Shown: positions 18,071 through 25,993 of the stretch, in pieces | Layout of the letters: each line of letters begins with the position of its first letter | Numbering within the stretch: the first letter of the stretch is position 1 | Source: Alteromonadaceae bacterium 2753L.S.0a.02 | Lineage (GTDB): Bacteria > Pseudomonadota > Gammaproteobacteria > Pseudomonadales > Cellvibrionaceae | Length of the DNA: 64,000 nucleotides | Assembly (NCBI GenBank): GCA_007827375.1 | Contig: VISH01000002.1 | Span: 2,939,001-3,003,000, forward strand | Direction of reading: 5' to 3' | Made by a program: the position numbers and the translations under genes | The notes under the pieces: generated by a model | Database searches by the model: none | Seen by the model: the letters and a program-made list of their open reading frames with translations, nothing else | Told to the model about the DNA's origin: nothing

Positions 18071-18458
18071 GCGGGATCAAACCGCATCAGTGGTTCTCAC
18101 CCAACTAGGCTCCACCAAATACAAAAAAACCGCTCTTTCGTCGACTTAAAGCGCGCTATCAATTTACGTAAGCTTGGCGGTCGCCTTTGGGCGGCACTGT
18201 TTTGGTAGAGCCTAGCCTGCGCGGCCCGGCGGGATCAAACCGCATCAGTGGTTCTCACCCAACTAGGCTCCACCAAATACAAAAAAACCGCTCTTTCGTC
18301 GACTTAAAGCGCGCTATCAATTTACATAAGCTTGGCGGCCGCCTTTGGGCGGCACTGTTTTGGTGGAGCCTAGCCTGCGCGGCCCGGCGGGATCAAACCG
18401 CATCAGTGGTTCTCACCCAACTAGGCTCCACCAAATACAAAAAAACCCCGCTCTTTCG
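18071..18458. repeat. 158-bp tandem repeat array (2 full copies plus a partial third) built on tRNA-Ala 3'-end sequence
   Basis: Copies begin at 18071, 18229 and 18387, each with GCGGGATCAAACCGC, an exact 158-base spacing. Copies one and two differ at only a few bases; the third follows the unit to about 18458 and then runs into the terminator of the real tRNA. Each unit holds AGGCTCCACCA followed by AAATACAAAAAAACC, which is the 3' end of tRNA-Ala and half of its terminator but pointing the opposite way from the real gene. Each unit junction also carries the reverse copy (TTTGGTGGAGCCTAG). On the minus strand GCGGTTTGATCCCGC resembles the tRNA T-arm. No protein is credible here: frames running through it simply repeat. 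Confidence 0.9.
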
Positions 18459-18490
18459 AACGGGGTTTTTTTGTATTTGGTGGAGCCTAG
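18421..18490. repeat. Perfect palindrome, 30-bp arms, overlapping the tRNA-Ala 3' end
   Basis: Positions 18421-18450 are the exact reverse complement of 18461-18490, around a ten-base loop. The right arm includes the acceptor-stem 3' strand and CCA end of the tRNA-Ala gene; the left arm is the same sequence inverted. The inner part is the tRNA terminator. Perfect arms this long are unusual for a terminator and imply a recent duplication or gene-conversion event. Confidence 0.93.
18439..18472 (-). terminator. Intrinsic terminator of tRNA-Ala(GGC)
   Basis: Read on the minus strand, seven A residues precede a five-pair GC stem (CCCCG/CGGGG), a ten-base loop and seven T residues. It lies five bases beyond the CCA end of the tRNA gene. 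It forms the core of the larger palindrome at 18421-18490. Confidence 0.88.
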
Positions 18491-18553
18491 CGGGATCGAA
18501 CCGCTGACCTCAACACTGCCAGTGTTGCGCTCTCCCAGCTGAGCTAAGGCCCC
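18478..18553 (-). tRNA. tRNA-Ala (anticodon GGC)
   Basis: The minus strand folds as a 76-nucleotide cloverleaf with encoded CCA. The acceptor stem pairs GGGGCCT with AGGCTCC (one G-U), the D-arm is GCTCAGCTGGGAGAGC, and the anticodon stem CAACA/TGTTG holds a seven-base loop CTGGCAG with GGC in the middle (plus-strand 18518-18520). The T-arm is AGCGGTTCGATCCCGCT. All invariant T-loop bases are present. It reads alanine GCC/GCU codons. Termination is by the adjacent hairpin. Confidence 0.97.
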
Positions 18554-18597
18554 AAATTCTTTACTAAACTTCCAATCTTCGCAGCAAGCTTTTTATT

Positions 18598-18670
18598 CCA
18601 ACCGCTGCCCGGAGCGCCGGCCGCCTCAACACCGTCCAGTGTTGCACTATCTAAACTGAGCTAAGGCCCC
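18598..18670 (-). pseudogene. Degenerate second tRNA-Ala copy
   Basis: The first half on the minus strand (GGGGCCTTAGCTCAG, then the CAACAC/GTGTTG anticodon stem at the same distance from the 5' end) matches the real tRNA-Ala 117 bases away. The D-loop is changed, the anticodon loop has an extra base, and the T-arm and acceptor 3' strand do not pair (GGAGCGCCGGCC on the plus strand). It lacks a T-loop consensus and a CCA end. It is most likely a decayed duplicate rather than a functional tRNA. Confidence 0.75.
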
Positions 18671-18852
18671 GTAATCTGTAACGAGGGGGCGCATTTTATC
18701 AGCGTTCTGCGGGGTGTCAACAGGAATATTCACGTTTTGGTAGCGACCTTTGCTGCGGTAAATCCTGCTGTGCGGGAGCACAATAAAACTCAGTAGAACG
18801 GCCGGGGTTGGTCGTTTGGATGTTGAATTTATAGGGATGTTGAGAGGTGCTT
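18671..18852. other. Upstream region between tRNA-Ala remnant and small unknown gene
   Basis: No gene is visible. It should contain the promoter for the minus-strand tRNA region and the one for the plus-strand gene at 18853, but I see no consensus pair strong enough to assign. Confidence 0.4.
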
Positions 18853-19209
18853 ATGCTTATTGAACATATTGTTTTCGCTCCAAAAGCCGAAAATGCCTTG
18901 GTACGCCTTGCTATGGTGATGGAGATTTACGAACACCAGCGCTACCGCGTCTTTCAGGGGGTTGCTGAAACCCTAAAACTGTTGCGAGCCGCCAAACGCA
19001 GTGCGGAACCCAAAGTGCGTCAACAATTGGAAATCTTTCGAGACCAGCTGACTCAGGAGCACAAACAGGCGTTTCTCGAAGTGCGCCTGGATTTGTGGGC
19101 ATTGCCAACGCTTAGTGCAACCAACAACGTTCACAGCTTCGAAAAGCTTATGTTGACGCCCGAGAAGAAGCCAGCAGTACGAATCTACCGGGGCGTCAAA
19201 GTCGCTTAG
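18853..19209 (+). CDS. Unknown 118-residue protein upstream of convergent gltX
   Basis: I chose ATG 18853, five bases after GAGAGG; a GTG at 18847 sits inside that ribosome binding site. The protein (MLIEHIVFAPKAENALVRLA...) has no signal peptide or membrane segment. Its middle (about residues 30-80) is predicted helical with many Arg, Lys, Glu and Gln residues, for example LKLLRAAKRSAEPKVRQQLE. It ends six bases from the convergent gltX stop. I do not recognise a family. The codon use matches the surrounding genes, which supports a real gene. Confidence 0.65.
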   Translation: MLIEHIVFAPKAENALVRLAMVMEIYEHQRYRVFQGVAETLKLLRAAKRSAEPKVRQQLEIFRDQLTQEHKQAFLEVRLDLWALPTLSATNNVHSFEKLMLTPEKKPAVRIYRGVKVA

Positions 19210-19215
19210 AGGAGT

Positions 19216-20718
19216 TCAGCCTGCAAGCGGTGCCTCGGTGAGCGCTGCGTATTCTTTCTCGTAGCGCTTAAGCACTTTTTTACCTGCACCACCCAGCAGC
19301 TCCACGGCTTCTCGCAGTCTCGCCCGACTCATGTCGGGCCCGAGCAACACCATGGCATCCATCACTGAAAAGCTTGCCGTGGAGCCGGAAATCGCAATAA
19401 AGAGTGGTGCCAGAAAATCCTTGAGCTTTATCGCGAGGCCATCCGCCAGGCTCTTAAGTTCTGTAAAAATGGCATCCCGTTCCCAGGTACGGAGGTTTTC
19501 AAGCTTCCAAAGTGCAAATTGCAAAACCTTCTTCTGTGTTTCAAGGTCGAGCTTGTTGGCCTCAAACACGTCTGGCGCTATCGCCAGCTTGCCACTTGCC
19601 AGAAAGGAAACCAGCGGCAGAAAATCGCTAAGTGTTTCCATGCGTTGCTTTACGTGTGGAATCACCGCCAGAAGGTTTTGCTTATTTAACAGCCAAGTAG
19701 CCAGGGTGTCTGCCAGTTGTTCATCGCTGTGGTCTTCCCTGATCCAGAGCCCGTTGAGCCATTTCAATTTGTCGATATCGAAAATCGGACCGCCTAACGA
19801 CACCCGCGCGATGTCGAACTGTTCGAGCATTTGCTGCAAACTGAATTTTTCACTTTCATCGGGCATCGACCACCCCATGCGACCCAAGTAGTTCACCAGC
19901 GCTTCCGGCAAAAATCCGGCACGCTGATAGTACAGAATGCTGGTGGGGTTTTTACGCTTACTCAACTTGGTCTTGTCGGGGTTACGCAATAACGGCAGAT
20001 GACACAACACAGGTGCCTGCCAGTCAAAATATTGGTATAGGAGAATATGTTTCGGGGCGGAATTGATCCATTCTTCGCCGCGAATCACATGAGTGATCCC
20101 CATTAGGTGATCGTCGACCACGTTCGCTAGGTGGTATGTGGGCATTCCATCGGACTTTAAAAGTATTTGCGCATCCACCAGGCTCCAATCCAGCTCCATG
20201 GTACCGCGCAGTAGGTCGTTAACCTCACAACTGCCCTCTTCTTCTGGCACCATCATTCTCACCACATAGGGCAAGCCCTGAGATTCCCGCTCAGCTTGTT
20301 CTGCATCGCTTAATTTTAAGTCTGACGGTTTGAGTGCTGAATGAATGCCAGCTTCCTTACGGGTGGCTCGCATTGCATCCAATTCTTCGGCTGTGCGATA
20401 GCATTTAAACGCGTGCCCAGCATCGAGCAGTTTCTGTACATACTGTGCGTAGATATCTTTGCGTTCACTTTGACGGTATGGCCCATACTCACCGCCAACA
20501 TCCGGTCCTTCGTCCCAGTCCAAGCCCAACCAGCGCAAGGAATCTAAAATAGCTTGCTCAGATTCGTCGGTAGAGCGTGTTTGATCGGTATCTTCGATAC
20601 GCAATATAAACTTACCACCATGCTTGCGCGCGAAACACAGGTTGAACAACGCAATATAAGCCGTTCCCACATGAGGGTCGCCTGTCGGCGAGGGTGCGAT
20701 TCGGGTTCTTACAGACAT
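19216..20718 (-). CDS. gltX: Glutamyl-tRNA synthetase
   Basis: Start taken at ATG 20718, three bases after AGAGAAG, giving 500 residues; a GTG at 20733 lies upstream of this site. The class I synthetase nucleotide-binding signature is APSPTGDPHVGTA (residues 8-20, HIGH equivalent HVGT) and the KMSKS loop is KLSKRKN near residue 249. The C-terminal third is the anticodon-binding helical domain. It charges tRNA-Glu with glutamate in the cytoplasm. Some tRNA-Glu synthetases are slightly shorter (E. coli 471), and the extra length lies in the C-terminal half. The gene is single, with 324 bases of upstream region shared with the divergent nitroreductase gene. Confidence 0.97.
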   Translation of the reverse strand: MSVRTRIAPSPTGDPHVGTAYIALFNLCFARKHGGKFILRIEDTDQTRSTDESEQAILDSLRWLGLDWDEGPDVGGEYGPYRQSERKDIYAQYVQKLLDAGHAFKCYRTAEELDAMRATRKEAGIHSALKPSDLKLSDAEQAERESQGLPYVVRMMVPEEEGSCEVNDLLRGTMELDWSLVDAQILLKSDGMPTYHLANVVDDHLMGITHVIRGEEWINSAPKHILLYQYFDWQAPVLCHLPLLRNPDKTKLSKRKNPTSILYYQRAGFLPEALVNYLGRMGWSMPDESEKFSLQQMLEQFDIARVSLGGPIFDIDKLKWLNGLWIREDHSDEQLADTLATWLLNKQNLLAVIPHVKQRMETLSDFLPLVSFLASGKLAIAPDVFEANKLDLETQKKVLQFALWKLENLRTWERDAIFTELKSLADGLAIKLKDFLAPLFIAISGSTASFSVMDAMVLLGPDMSRARLREAVELLGGAGKKVLKRYEKEYAALTEAPLAG

Positions 20719-20733
20719 ACACTTCTCTGACAC

Positions 20734-21057
20734 AATGAATTAGGGCTGGCGATTATACCCTCGCGCGCCGTGACAGTAACCCGCTACACGCAGTTAGCTT
20801 GCATGGTGTATACAATTTAACCCGTTTCGTGTTGAAACACCCACATCAATAAACTGTCATAATTCCTCGCAAGGCGCGAACACAGATGTATGCTACTTGC
20901 AGAATACGACTTTGGCATATAGCCTATTAAGGCGCCAAGGCGCGAATATTCATCGAATAAATATCTGAGTACTTTCTGATAAAATACCATTCCGGTGCCC
21001 ATTGGGGCTTATACCCTTAGACTATTACACCAGCATCTTCCAACTGGACCCAATCTA
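20734..21057. other. Divergent intergenic region, gltX / nitroreductase
   Basis: This stretch holds no gene. It has a small hairpin (GTTTC GTGTT GAAAC near 20824-20838) and an 11-base direct repeat CAAGGCGCGAA at 20870-20880 and 20936-20946, 66 bases apart. It must carry the promoters of both flanking genes; GATAAAAT just before 21000 could be a -10 element for the plus-strand gene. No known operator is recognised. Confidence 0.5.
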
Positions 21058-21633
21058 ATGACTACCGAGCTAACCGAATTATTGTTAAGCCGCCGATCTG
21101 TTCCTGCTGCCGAAATGCAAGAGCCGGGCCCCACCAACGAGCAACTCGAAGTCATGTTGCGTTGTGCACACCGGGTTCCAGATCACAAAAAATTGGGGCC
21201 TTGGCGATTCATTGTCATCAAGGGAGATGCTCGCAAAACTTATGGCGATCTCCTGGCTAAAATTTTTAAAAAACAAAATGACAATGCCAGTGGCAAACTT
21301 GTTGAATTTGAGCGCAATCGCTTTTTGCGAGCTCCTTTGGTAGTTGCAGTAGTATGTTCACCGGTGAACAACGAAAAAGTACCTGACATTGAGCAGATTC
21401 TCTCTACAGGTGCGGCCTGCCAGAATCTACTTTTGGCAGCCGCTTCTTTGGGGTTTGGAGCACAGTGGCTAACCGAATGGTATGCCTACGATAAAAAATT
21501 CAACAAAAAAATAGGCCTTACCAAAGCCGAGATGATCGCTGGATACATCTACATTGGCTCCAGCAATAAAAAACCTGATGAGCGCCCAAGGCCAGATCTC
21601 GATTCCCGCATTCGCACATTGTCAGCGGATTAG
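21058..21633 (+). CDS. Nitroreductase family protein (YdjA-like)
   Basis: Start taken at ATG 21058 (MTTELTELLLSRRSVPAAEM); the frame runs upstream but the family begins here. The 191-residue protein follows the YdjA pattern: LLSRRSVPA, RCAHRVPDHKKLGPWRFIV, then GAACQNLLLAAASLGFGAQWLTEW. These are FMN-binding and dimer-interface positions of the nitroreductase fold. Members reduce nitro compounds or quinones with NAD(P)H; the physiological substrate is unknown. It is a single plus-strand gene followed by two hairpins. Confidence 0.92.
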   Translation: MTTELTELLLSRRSVPAAEMQEPGPTNEQLEVMLRCAHRVPDHKKLGPWRFIVIKGDARKTYGDLLAKIFKKQNDNASGKLVEFERNRFLRAPLVVAVVCSPVNNEKVPDIEQILSTGAACQNLLLAAASLGFGAQWLTEWYAYDKKFNKKIGLTKAEMIAGYIYIGSSNKKPDERPRPDLDSRIRTLSAD

Positions 21634-21651
21634 TAATATTTGGCATAAAAA

Positions 21652-21730
21652 ATGGCGGAACCCGAAGGTGCCGCCATGTGAAGGAGTAAGATTTGGGGAG
21701 TGTAGGGAGTAAATCCATCATCTACACTCC
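21652..21730 (+). terminator. Two consecutive hairpins after the nitroreductase gene
   Basis: The first hairpin is 21652-21677, ten pairs with one mismatch around a CGAA loop, not followed by T residues. The second is 21697-21705 with 21722-21730, a nine-pair stem GGAGTGTAG/CTACACTCC, followed by TTTT. The second is a plausible intrinsic terminator for the nitroreductase transcript; the first may stabilise the 3' end. Confidence 0.6.
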
Positions 21731-21825
21731 TTTTGAGTAAACCACCATTTGTTAGTTCCGCAGAAATAAAAATAATTTGAAATTTGCGGACATTACAGCT
21801 ACCACAAAATTCTGAAATAATTCCT

Positions 21826-22533
21826 TCACAAAACTGCAATATCGAACAAAGTGCCGGCTAAGGCACTAATCACCATAGCGACAGCGCCCCAAAAACTGAC
21901 TCTAAGTACGCTGGGCACGACGGGGGCACCACCAAGTACCGCAGACACAACTCCAAGTAGCGCTAAAAAAACAATTGCGCAGCACCCTGTGATAGCGATC
22001 AACAACGGTAAGGGTGCCAACCAGGCTCCCAGCAACGGCAATACGGCACCAGCCACAAACGCCATTGCCGAAGCGAAAGCGGCTTGCAGCGGGCGAGCCC
22101 GGTTGCGGCGGTGAATACCCAACTCATCACGTGCATGCGCTTCCAGTGCATCAAACTCCATCAATTGTGTGGCAACTTGCGTGGCTAAGGATTTTTCCAA
22201 ACCCCGTTTTTCATAAATTTGCGCCAATTCGCGGCGTTCGAAGTCAATATCACGTCTTAAGTGATACCGTTCTAATTCCAAATCCGCATTTTCGCTGTCA
22301 GCTTGTGAACTTACCGAAACGTATTCCCCTGCAGCCATCGACATGGCCCCTGCAACCAAACCTGCAAAACCCGCCAATAATATTTCCAGCTCTGAGGTAC
22401 CTGCGGCAGCAACCCCGATTATCAAACTCGCGGTTGAAACAATGCCGTCATTTGCACCCAATACCGCAGCGCGTAACCAACCAACGCGATGTGAGTAGTG
22501 TTTGTTACCTTTAAGCTTTTTTTTCACAAGCAT
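21826..22533 (-). CDS. VIT1/CCC1 family Fe2+/Mn2+ transporter
   Basis: This 235-residue protein begins with a short basic segment and SHRVGWLRAAVLGANDGIVS, the first-helix signature of the VIT1/CCC1 family. GAMSMAAGEYVSVSSQADSE is the second conserved helix and cytoplasmic start. A charged helical metal-binding hairpin (about residues 85-140, many Glu/Arg) and three more membrane helices follow. Homologues carry iron or manganese across membranes (vacuolar in eukaryotes; inner membrane in bacteria). The minus-strand gene stands alone. Direction and metal are inference from the family. Confidence 0.92.
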   Translation of the reverse strand: MLVKKKLKGNKHYSHRVGWLRAAVLGANDGIVSTASLIIGVAAAGTSELEILLAGFAGLVAGAMSMAAGEYVSVSSQADSENADLELERYHLRRDIDFERRELAQIYEKRGLEKSLATQVATQLMEFDALEAHARDELGIHRRNRARPLQAAFASAMAFVAGAVLPLLGAWLAPLPLLIAITGCCAIVFLALLGVVSAVLGGAPVVPSVLRVSFWGAVAMVISALAGTLFDIAVL

Positions 22534-22598
22534 TCTTTTTATTTTGTGCAGCCGTAGTGAAGATTAGTCTATTTTCCAAGATTAAGGTATTTAGCGAA

Positions 22599-23642
22599 TT
22601 AAATTAAAAAATAGCCCAGTATTCCCTGCACAAATACAGGCGAAGCATGTCGGTCTTTTAAACGGAAATAGCAAGTAAACAACACATCTAACACAGCAAC
22701 GGGAAAATTTTTAACCGCATAGTGCAGCAATGCCAAGCGTGGCTTAACAAAGCCTTTGGTCACTTTGTGGTTTCGGTAAAAGCCCTGAACAGCCTGCCAC
22801 GCCCTCCTTCGCGCCGCACCATTTGCTATGCGATGCAGATTGAAAATATATACGCTGGTAAACTTGAAATCTCGAGCGAGTATTTCTGCGCAATGTGGAC
22901 TATTGCGATTGTGATCCAGCGCTATTAGTAATGGCACTACCTGTTCAAAGCGATAAGCGCTATCTTCCAGGCTTACCGGAGAACGCGTCAGCGATGATGT
23001 ATTGTCTGGGTTATAAAAATAGTCGCAATTTTTGGTAAGGCAGGCTCGTTTAACATATTTAAAATATCGCACGTTAAAACACATATCCTCCCCAAATGAA
23101 ATGCCTTCAGGAAACTGCACAGCGTTATCATCGATGAGTGACTTGCGATACAGTTTGTTCCAAACCACACCATAGTTTTTGGAAAATTCCAGGGAGTGAA
23201 TCAATTCGATGGGGTACTCACCCTTCCAAAATATATCCTGCTCACTCACCGCAAATTTCTTATTGCCTTGTTTGTATCCGCAACACACCACGTCTGCATC
23301 ATATTGTTGTTGGCAGGCCACTAAATTCGCGTACATATGCGGCGAGATTGCATCGTCACTATCTACAAACGCTATAAATTCCCCAGTTGCCCCAAGGATA
23401 CCCCGGTTACGTACGCGCGATACGCCACCATTCGGCAAACTTACTGTTTTGATGCGTGAATCACGATCAGCGTAAGACTGGCATATGCTCAAGCTCGCGT
23501 CAGTAGAACCATCGTCTATAAGCAGGATTTCAAGGCTACGATAGGTTTGCGCAACAAGGCTATCGAGACAGCGCGCAAGATATGCCTGCGCTTCAAAAAC
23601 GGGAACAACAATTGTGACAAGCGGCGTAACGTTTGAAGGCAT
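22599..23642 (-). CDS. Family 2 glycosyltransferase
   Basis: This 347-residue protein has the GT-A nucleotide-sugar fold: TIVVPVFEAQAYLARCLDSL, LLIDDGSTDAS, and the divalent-metal motif FVDSDDAISP near residues 92-101. The rest (to about residue 320) is typical of family 2 enzymes that add sugars to polysaccharide, lipid or protein acceptors, with a small hydrophobic patch near the C-terminus. It is single, not in a visible polysaccharide cluster, so the acceptor cannot be inferred. Confidence 0.92.
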   Translation of the reverse strand: MPSNVTPLVTIVVPVFEAQAYLARCLDSLVAQTYRSLEILLIDDGSTDASLSICQSYADRDSRIKTVSLPNGGVSRVRNRGILGATGEFIAFVDSDDAISPHMYANLVACQQQYDADVVCCGYKQGNKKFAVSEQDIFWKGEYPIELIHSLEFSKNYGVVWNKLYRKSLIDDNAVQFPEGISFGEDMCFNVRYFKYVKRACLTKNCDYFYNPDNTSSLTRSPVSLEDSAYRFEQVVPLLIALDHNRNSPHCAEILARDFKFTSVYIFNLHRIANGAARRRAWQAVQGFYRNHKVTKGFVKPRLALLHYAVKNFPVAVLDVLFTCYFRLKDRHASPVFVQGILGYFLI

Positions 23643-23727
23643 AGTTAACTGCTTCTATTGGTTGGGAACTCAAAATGAAAACACACAACCCTTAAATAAA
23701 ATGTGATACGTATTCCGCCGAAGAAAA

Positions 23728-24363
23728 TCAGTGTACGCCTGAGAACACGCCGCTGCTGGAAATTCCATCAAAGATAAATTGCACAGCCAGAGCAGTTAGC
23801 AATACCCCGAAGACACGTGTCACCACATGCATCCCTGTAATACCCAAAATTTTCTGAATTTGAGCAGCGACTAACAACATCAGAAAAGTCACCAGCATGA
23901 TTGTTGCCAAGGCCAGTAACACGGCGCCCTGCTGCCATGGGTGCCCTTCGGCATTCGCCATGAGCAGAATCGCCGCGCCCATTGAACCTGGCCCTGCAAT
24001 CAAGGGCGTTGCTAGCGGAAATACCGAAAGATCTTCTCGAGTACTGGCTTCCTGCTTTTCATCGGCGGTTGCAGATGTGCCGCCGGAACTTCGTGCAAAC
24101 ACCATCTCGATACCGATAAGCAGCAATAAAATTCCGCCACCCGCCCGTAACGCGGCAATGGATATACCCAATTGCGACAGTAGCCATTCTCCAGAAAGCG
24201 CAAATAGTACAAGAATGGCCGTTGCGATTGAGACGCCTTTCAAGGCAGTGGCTCTTGCCTGTTTAGGTTGATAACGGGCAGTGAGCGCAGCGAACATCGC
24301 CGCCACATCCAGGGGGCCAACTGTTGCAAAAAAAGTCGTTACGGCCACCACAAAGTGTTCCAT
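23728..24363 (-). CDS. MarC family integral membrane protein
   Basis: This 211-residue protein has about six membrane segments. FFATVGPLDVAAMFAALTA (residues 12-30), GGGILLLLIGIEMVFA and PLATPLIAGPGSMGAAILLM are the conserved MarC helices. MarC-family proteins were once proposed as multidrug exporters, but their function is unsettled. Its start overlaps the stop of the EamA-type exporter gene (TAATG), so the two are coupled. Confidence 0.93.
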   Translation of the reverse strand: MEHFVVAVTTFFATVGPLDVAAMFAALTARYQPKQARATALKGVSIATAILVLFALSGEWLLSQLGISIAALRAGGGILLLLIGIEMVFARSSGGTSATADEKQEASTREDLSVFPLATPLIAGPGSMGAAILLMANAEGHPWQQGAVLLALATIMLVTFLMLLVAAQIQKILGITGMHVVTRVFGVLLTALAVQFIFDGISSSGVFSGVH

Positions 24364-25247
24364 TAATTTGCCTGCACTTTCTGGGCGCGCTGCAATAAGA
24401 GGCCCGCCATTAAAACCACCAGACCAAACAGGGTTCCAAGCGAAACCGTTTCTTCAAGTACTTTATGAATGAAAAACAGAGAAATAAAGGGTGAAATAAA
24501 AATGAGATTAGAGATGATCGAAACACGCGACACTGTTTTAAGCGCCAATAACCAAAAAATAAATGCTACGCCCATTTCAAATATACCGATATAAATTGCT
24601 GTAAATAGTGCCGACGTTTGCAAACGGACTTCACCATCGAAAACCATAAAAACAACAAACGACAGGGGTAACGCGATTAAAAAGTTTTGGAATAGTGCAA
24701 TAAGTGGTTCGCGTGAATCGCGGGCGCTTAACAACCAATACAATGCCCAAATCACCGTACTTAAAAACGCCAGTAACACGCCCAAACCGGTGACATCCAA
24801 ACCCGAAGCTGCCCCCGCAAATGAAACAACAACAACCCCTGAATACCCCAAAAACAGCGCAAGACTGTCTCGACGCGTAACACGATGTCCGAGCAAGGGC
24901 ACAGAAAGTACAGTTAACGAAAGTGCCCAGGTGTAATTAATGGGTTGCGCCACTTGCGCCGGAAGCTGGTTGTAGGCCGCGAACAAAAGCACATAGTAAA
25001 CCACCGGGTTTAATACGGCCAACATCAAAGTTGTAGGCATGGCCGGCCAGTGGGTTACAGCTTGCTTAAGTTTTTTTTGGGAGAGAAGCGCAATTGCGAA
25101 AGTTACCAGTGAAACGCCATTTGCGATCATTAATAACTGGTAAATCGACTGTTGCTGTAATGCCAATTTAAAGGCTGTGGCGACAGTCGACCAACAAAAC
25201 ACCGCCAGCAACGCAAAAACAATGGCTTTTTTGTCGCTGGCGGGCAC
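24363..25247 (-). CDS. EamA/DMT superfamily exporter
   Basis: This 294-residue protein has ten membrane segments arranged as two five-helix EamA repeats (about residues 10-140 and 150-285). FCWSTVATAFKLALQQQ and QVAQPINYTWALSLTVLSVPLL are typical of the drug/metabolite transporter superfamily. Members export amino acids, nucleotides or other small metabolites; the substrate is not predictable. It is the first gene of a two-gene transcript with marC. Confidence 0.93.
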   Translation of the reverse strand: MPASDKKAIVFALLAVFCWSTVATAFKLALQQQSIYQLLMIANGVSLVTFAIALLSQKKLKQAVTHWPAMPTTLMLAVLNPVVYYVLLFAAYNQLPAQVAQPINYTWALSLTVLSVPLLGHRVTRRDSLALFLGYSGVVVVSFAGAASGLDVTGLGVLLAFLSTVIWALYWLLSARDSREPLIALFQNFLIALPLSFVVFMVFDGEVRLQTSALFTAIYIGIFEMGVAFIFWLLALKTVSRVSIISNLIFISPFISLFFIHKVLEETVSLGTLFGLVVLMAGLLLQRAQKVQAN

Positions 25248-25294
25248 TTTACTGTTGCGTAACGCTTGGGAAAGGAACGAGCGGCGTGTTGCGA

Positions 25295-25762
25295 CTATAC
25301 AGTTGCGCGCAACATCCAGGCAGTTTTTTCGTGAATTCGCATACGGTCTGACACCAGCGATGCAGTGGATTCATCAGCTGCATCTTGGGCAAGCACCAGT
25401 ACTTCGCGACAGGTTTTCACTACCTGTTCGTGACCACCTGTTAGAATTTCCACCATTTGACCCGCCTCAGGAACGCCTTCCACTTCCTTGATAGAAGCAA
25501 GCTCAGCAAACGCTTTGTAGGTACCAGGTGCAGGAACATCCAGGGTACGAATTCGCTCAGCGATTTCGTCGACAGCCAGGGCCAACTCGTTGTAATGCTC
25601 TTCAAACATCAGGTGTAGTTCCCTGAATTGTGGCCCGGTAACATTCCAGTGGAAATTGTGGGTCTGCAAATACAGGGTGTAGGAATCTGCCAACAGTTTT
25701 TTAAGACCCTCAGCAATCGCGATACGGTTTTCGGATGAAATACCAATGTCAATCTGACTCAT
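25295..25762 (-). CDS. dps: Dps-family ferritin-like DNA protection protein
   Basis: This 155-residue protein has the Dps ferroxidase layout HNFHWNVTGPQFRELHLMFE (residues 35-54) and DEIAERIRTLD (residues 66-76), with the conserved His, Asp and Glu of the intersubunit iron site. The start has a strong AAGGAGG before ATG. Dps forms dodecamers that oxidise and store iron using hydrogen peroxide and, in some species, coat DNA in stationary phase or oxidative stress. There is no lysine-rich N-terminal tail, so DNA binding is uncertain. It is a single gene; 230 bases of non-coding DNA lie upstream. Confidence 0.94.
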   Translation of the reverse strand: MSQIDIGISSENRIAIAEGLKKLLADSYTLYLQTHNFHWNVTGPQFRELHLMFEEHYNELALAVDEIAERIRTLDVPAPGTYKAFAELASIKEVEGVPEAGQMVEILTGGHEQVVKTCREVLVLAQDAADESTASLVSDRMRIHEKTAWMLRATV

Positions 25763-25956
25763 TTTTAAGCCTCCTTAAAATTTGACTCGACGTGAGTGGA
25801 ATAGTGATAGGCTAACACGCACTAGAGATTTATTTAATTAATCTATAACAAGGGAGTCGATAGCTTGACTCAATATCACTAGCGGATCGTTGAATTATAT
25901 CAACCAAGCGATCAATAGCTCGTGAGGCAAACCGCTAACTAAAAGCGGGCAGACTG

Positions 25957-25978
25957 AGGGTGCCAAAATAGGCACCCT
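25957..25978. other. Hairpin between dps and the phosphoesterase gene
   Basis: An eight-pair stem AGGGTGCC/GGCACCCT encloses AAAATA. Neither flank has a clean T-run on the minus strand, so it is a possible but weak terminator for the phosphoesterase gene, which ends at 25994. Confidence 0.45.
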
Positions 25979-25993
25979 TTGTGTGCGCTTTTT

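Noticed and set aside
18071..18458. A CRISPR array.
   Set aside because: Unit length is 158 bases with no short repeat/spacer alternation, and no cas genes are present.
18187..18507. A 106-residue open reading frame across the tandem repeats.
   Set aside because: It is just the repeat unit read in one frame (the protein repeats itself) and it runs into the tRNA terminator; no start signal is convincing.
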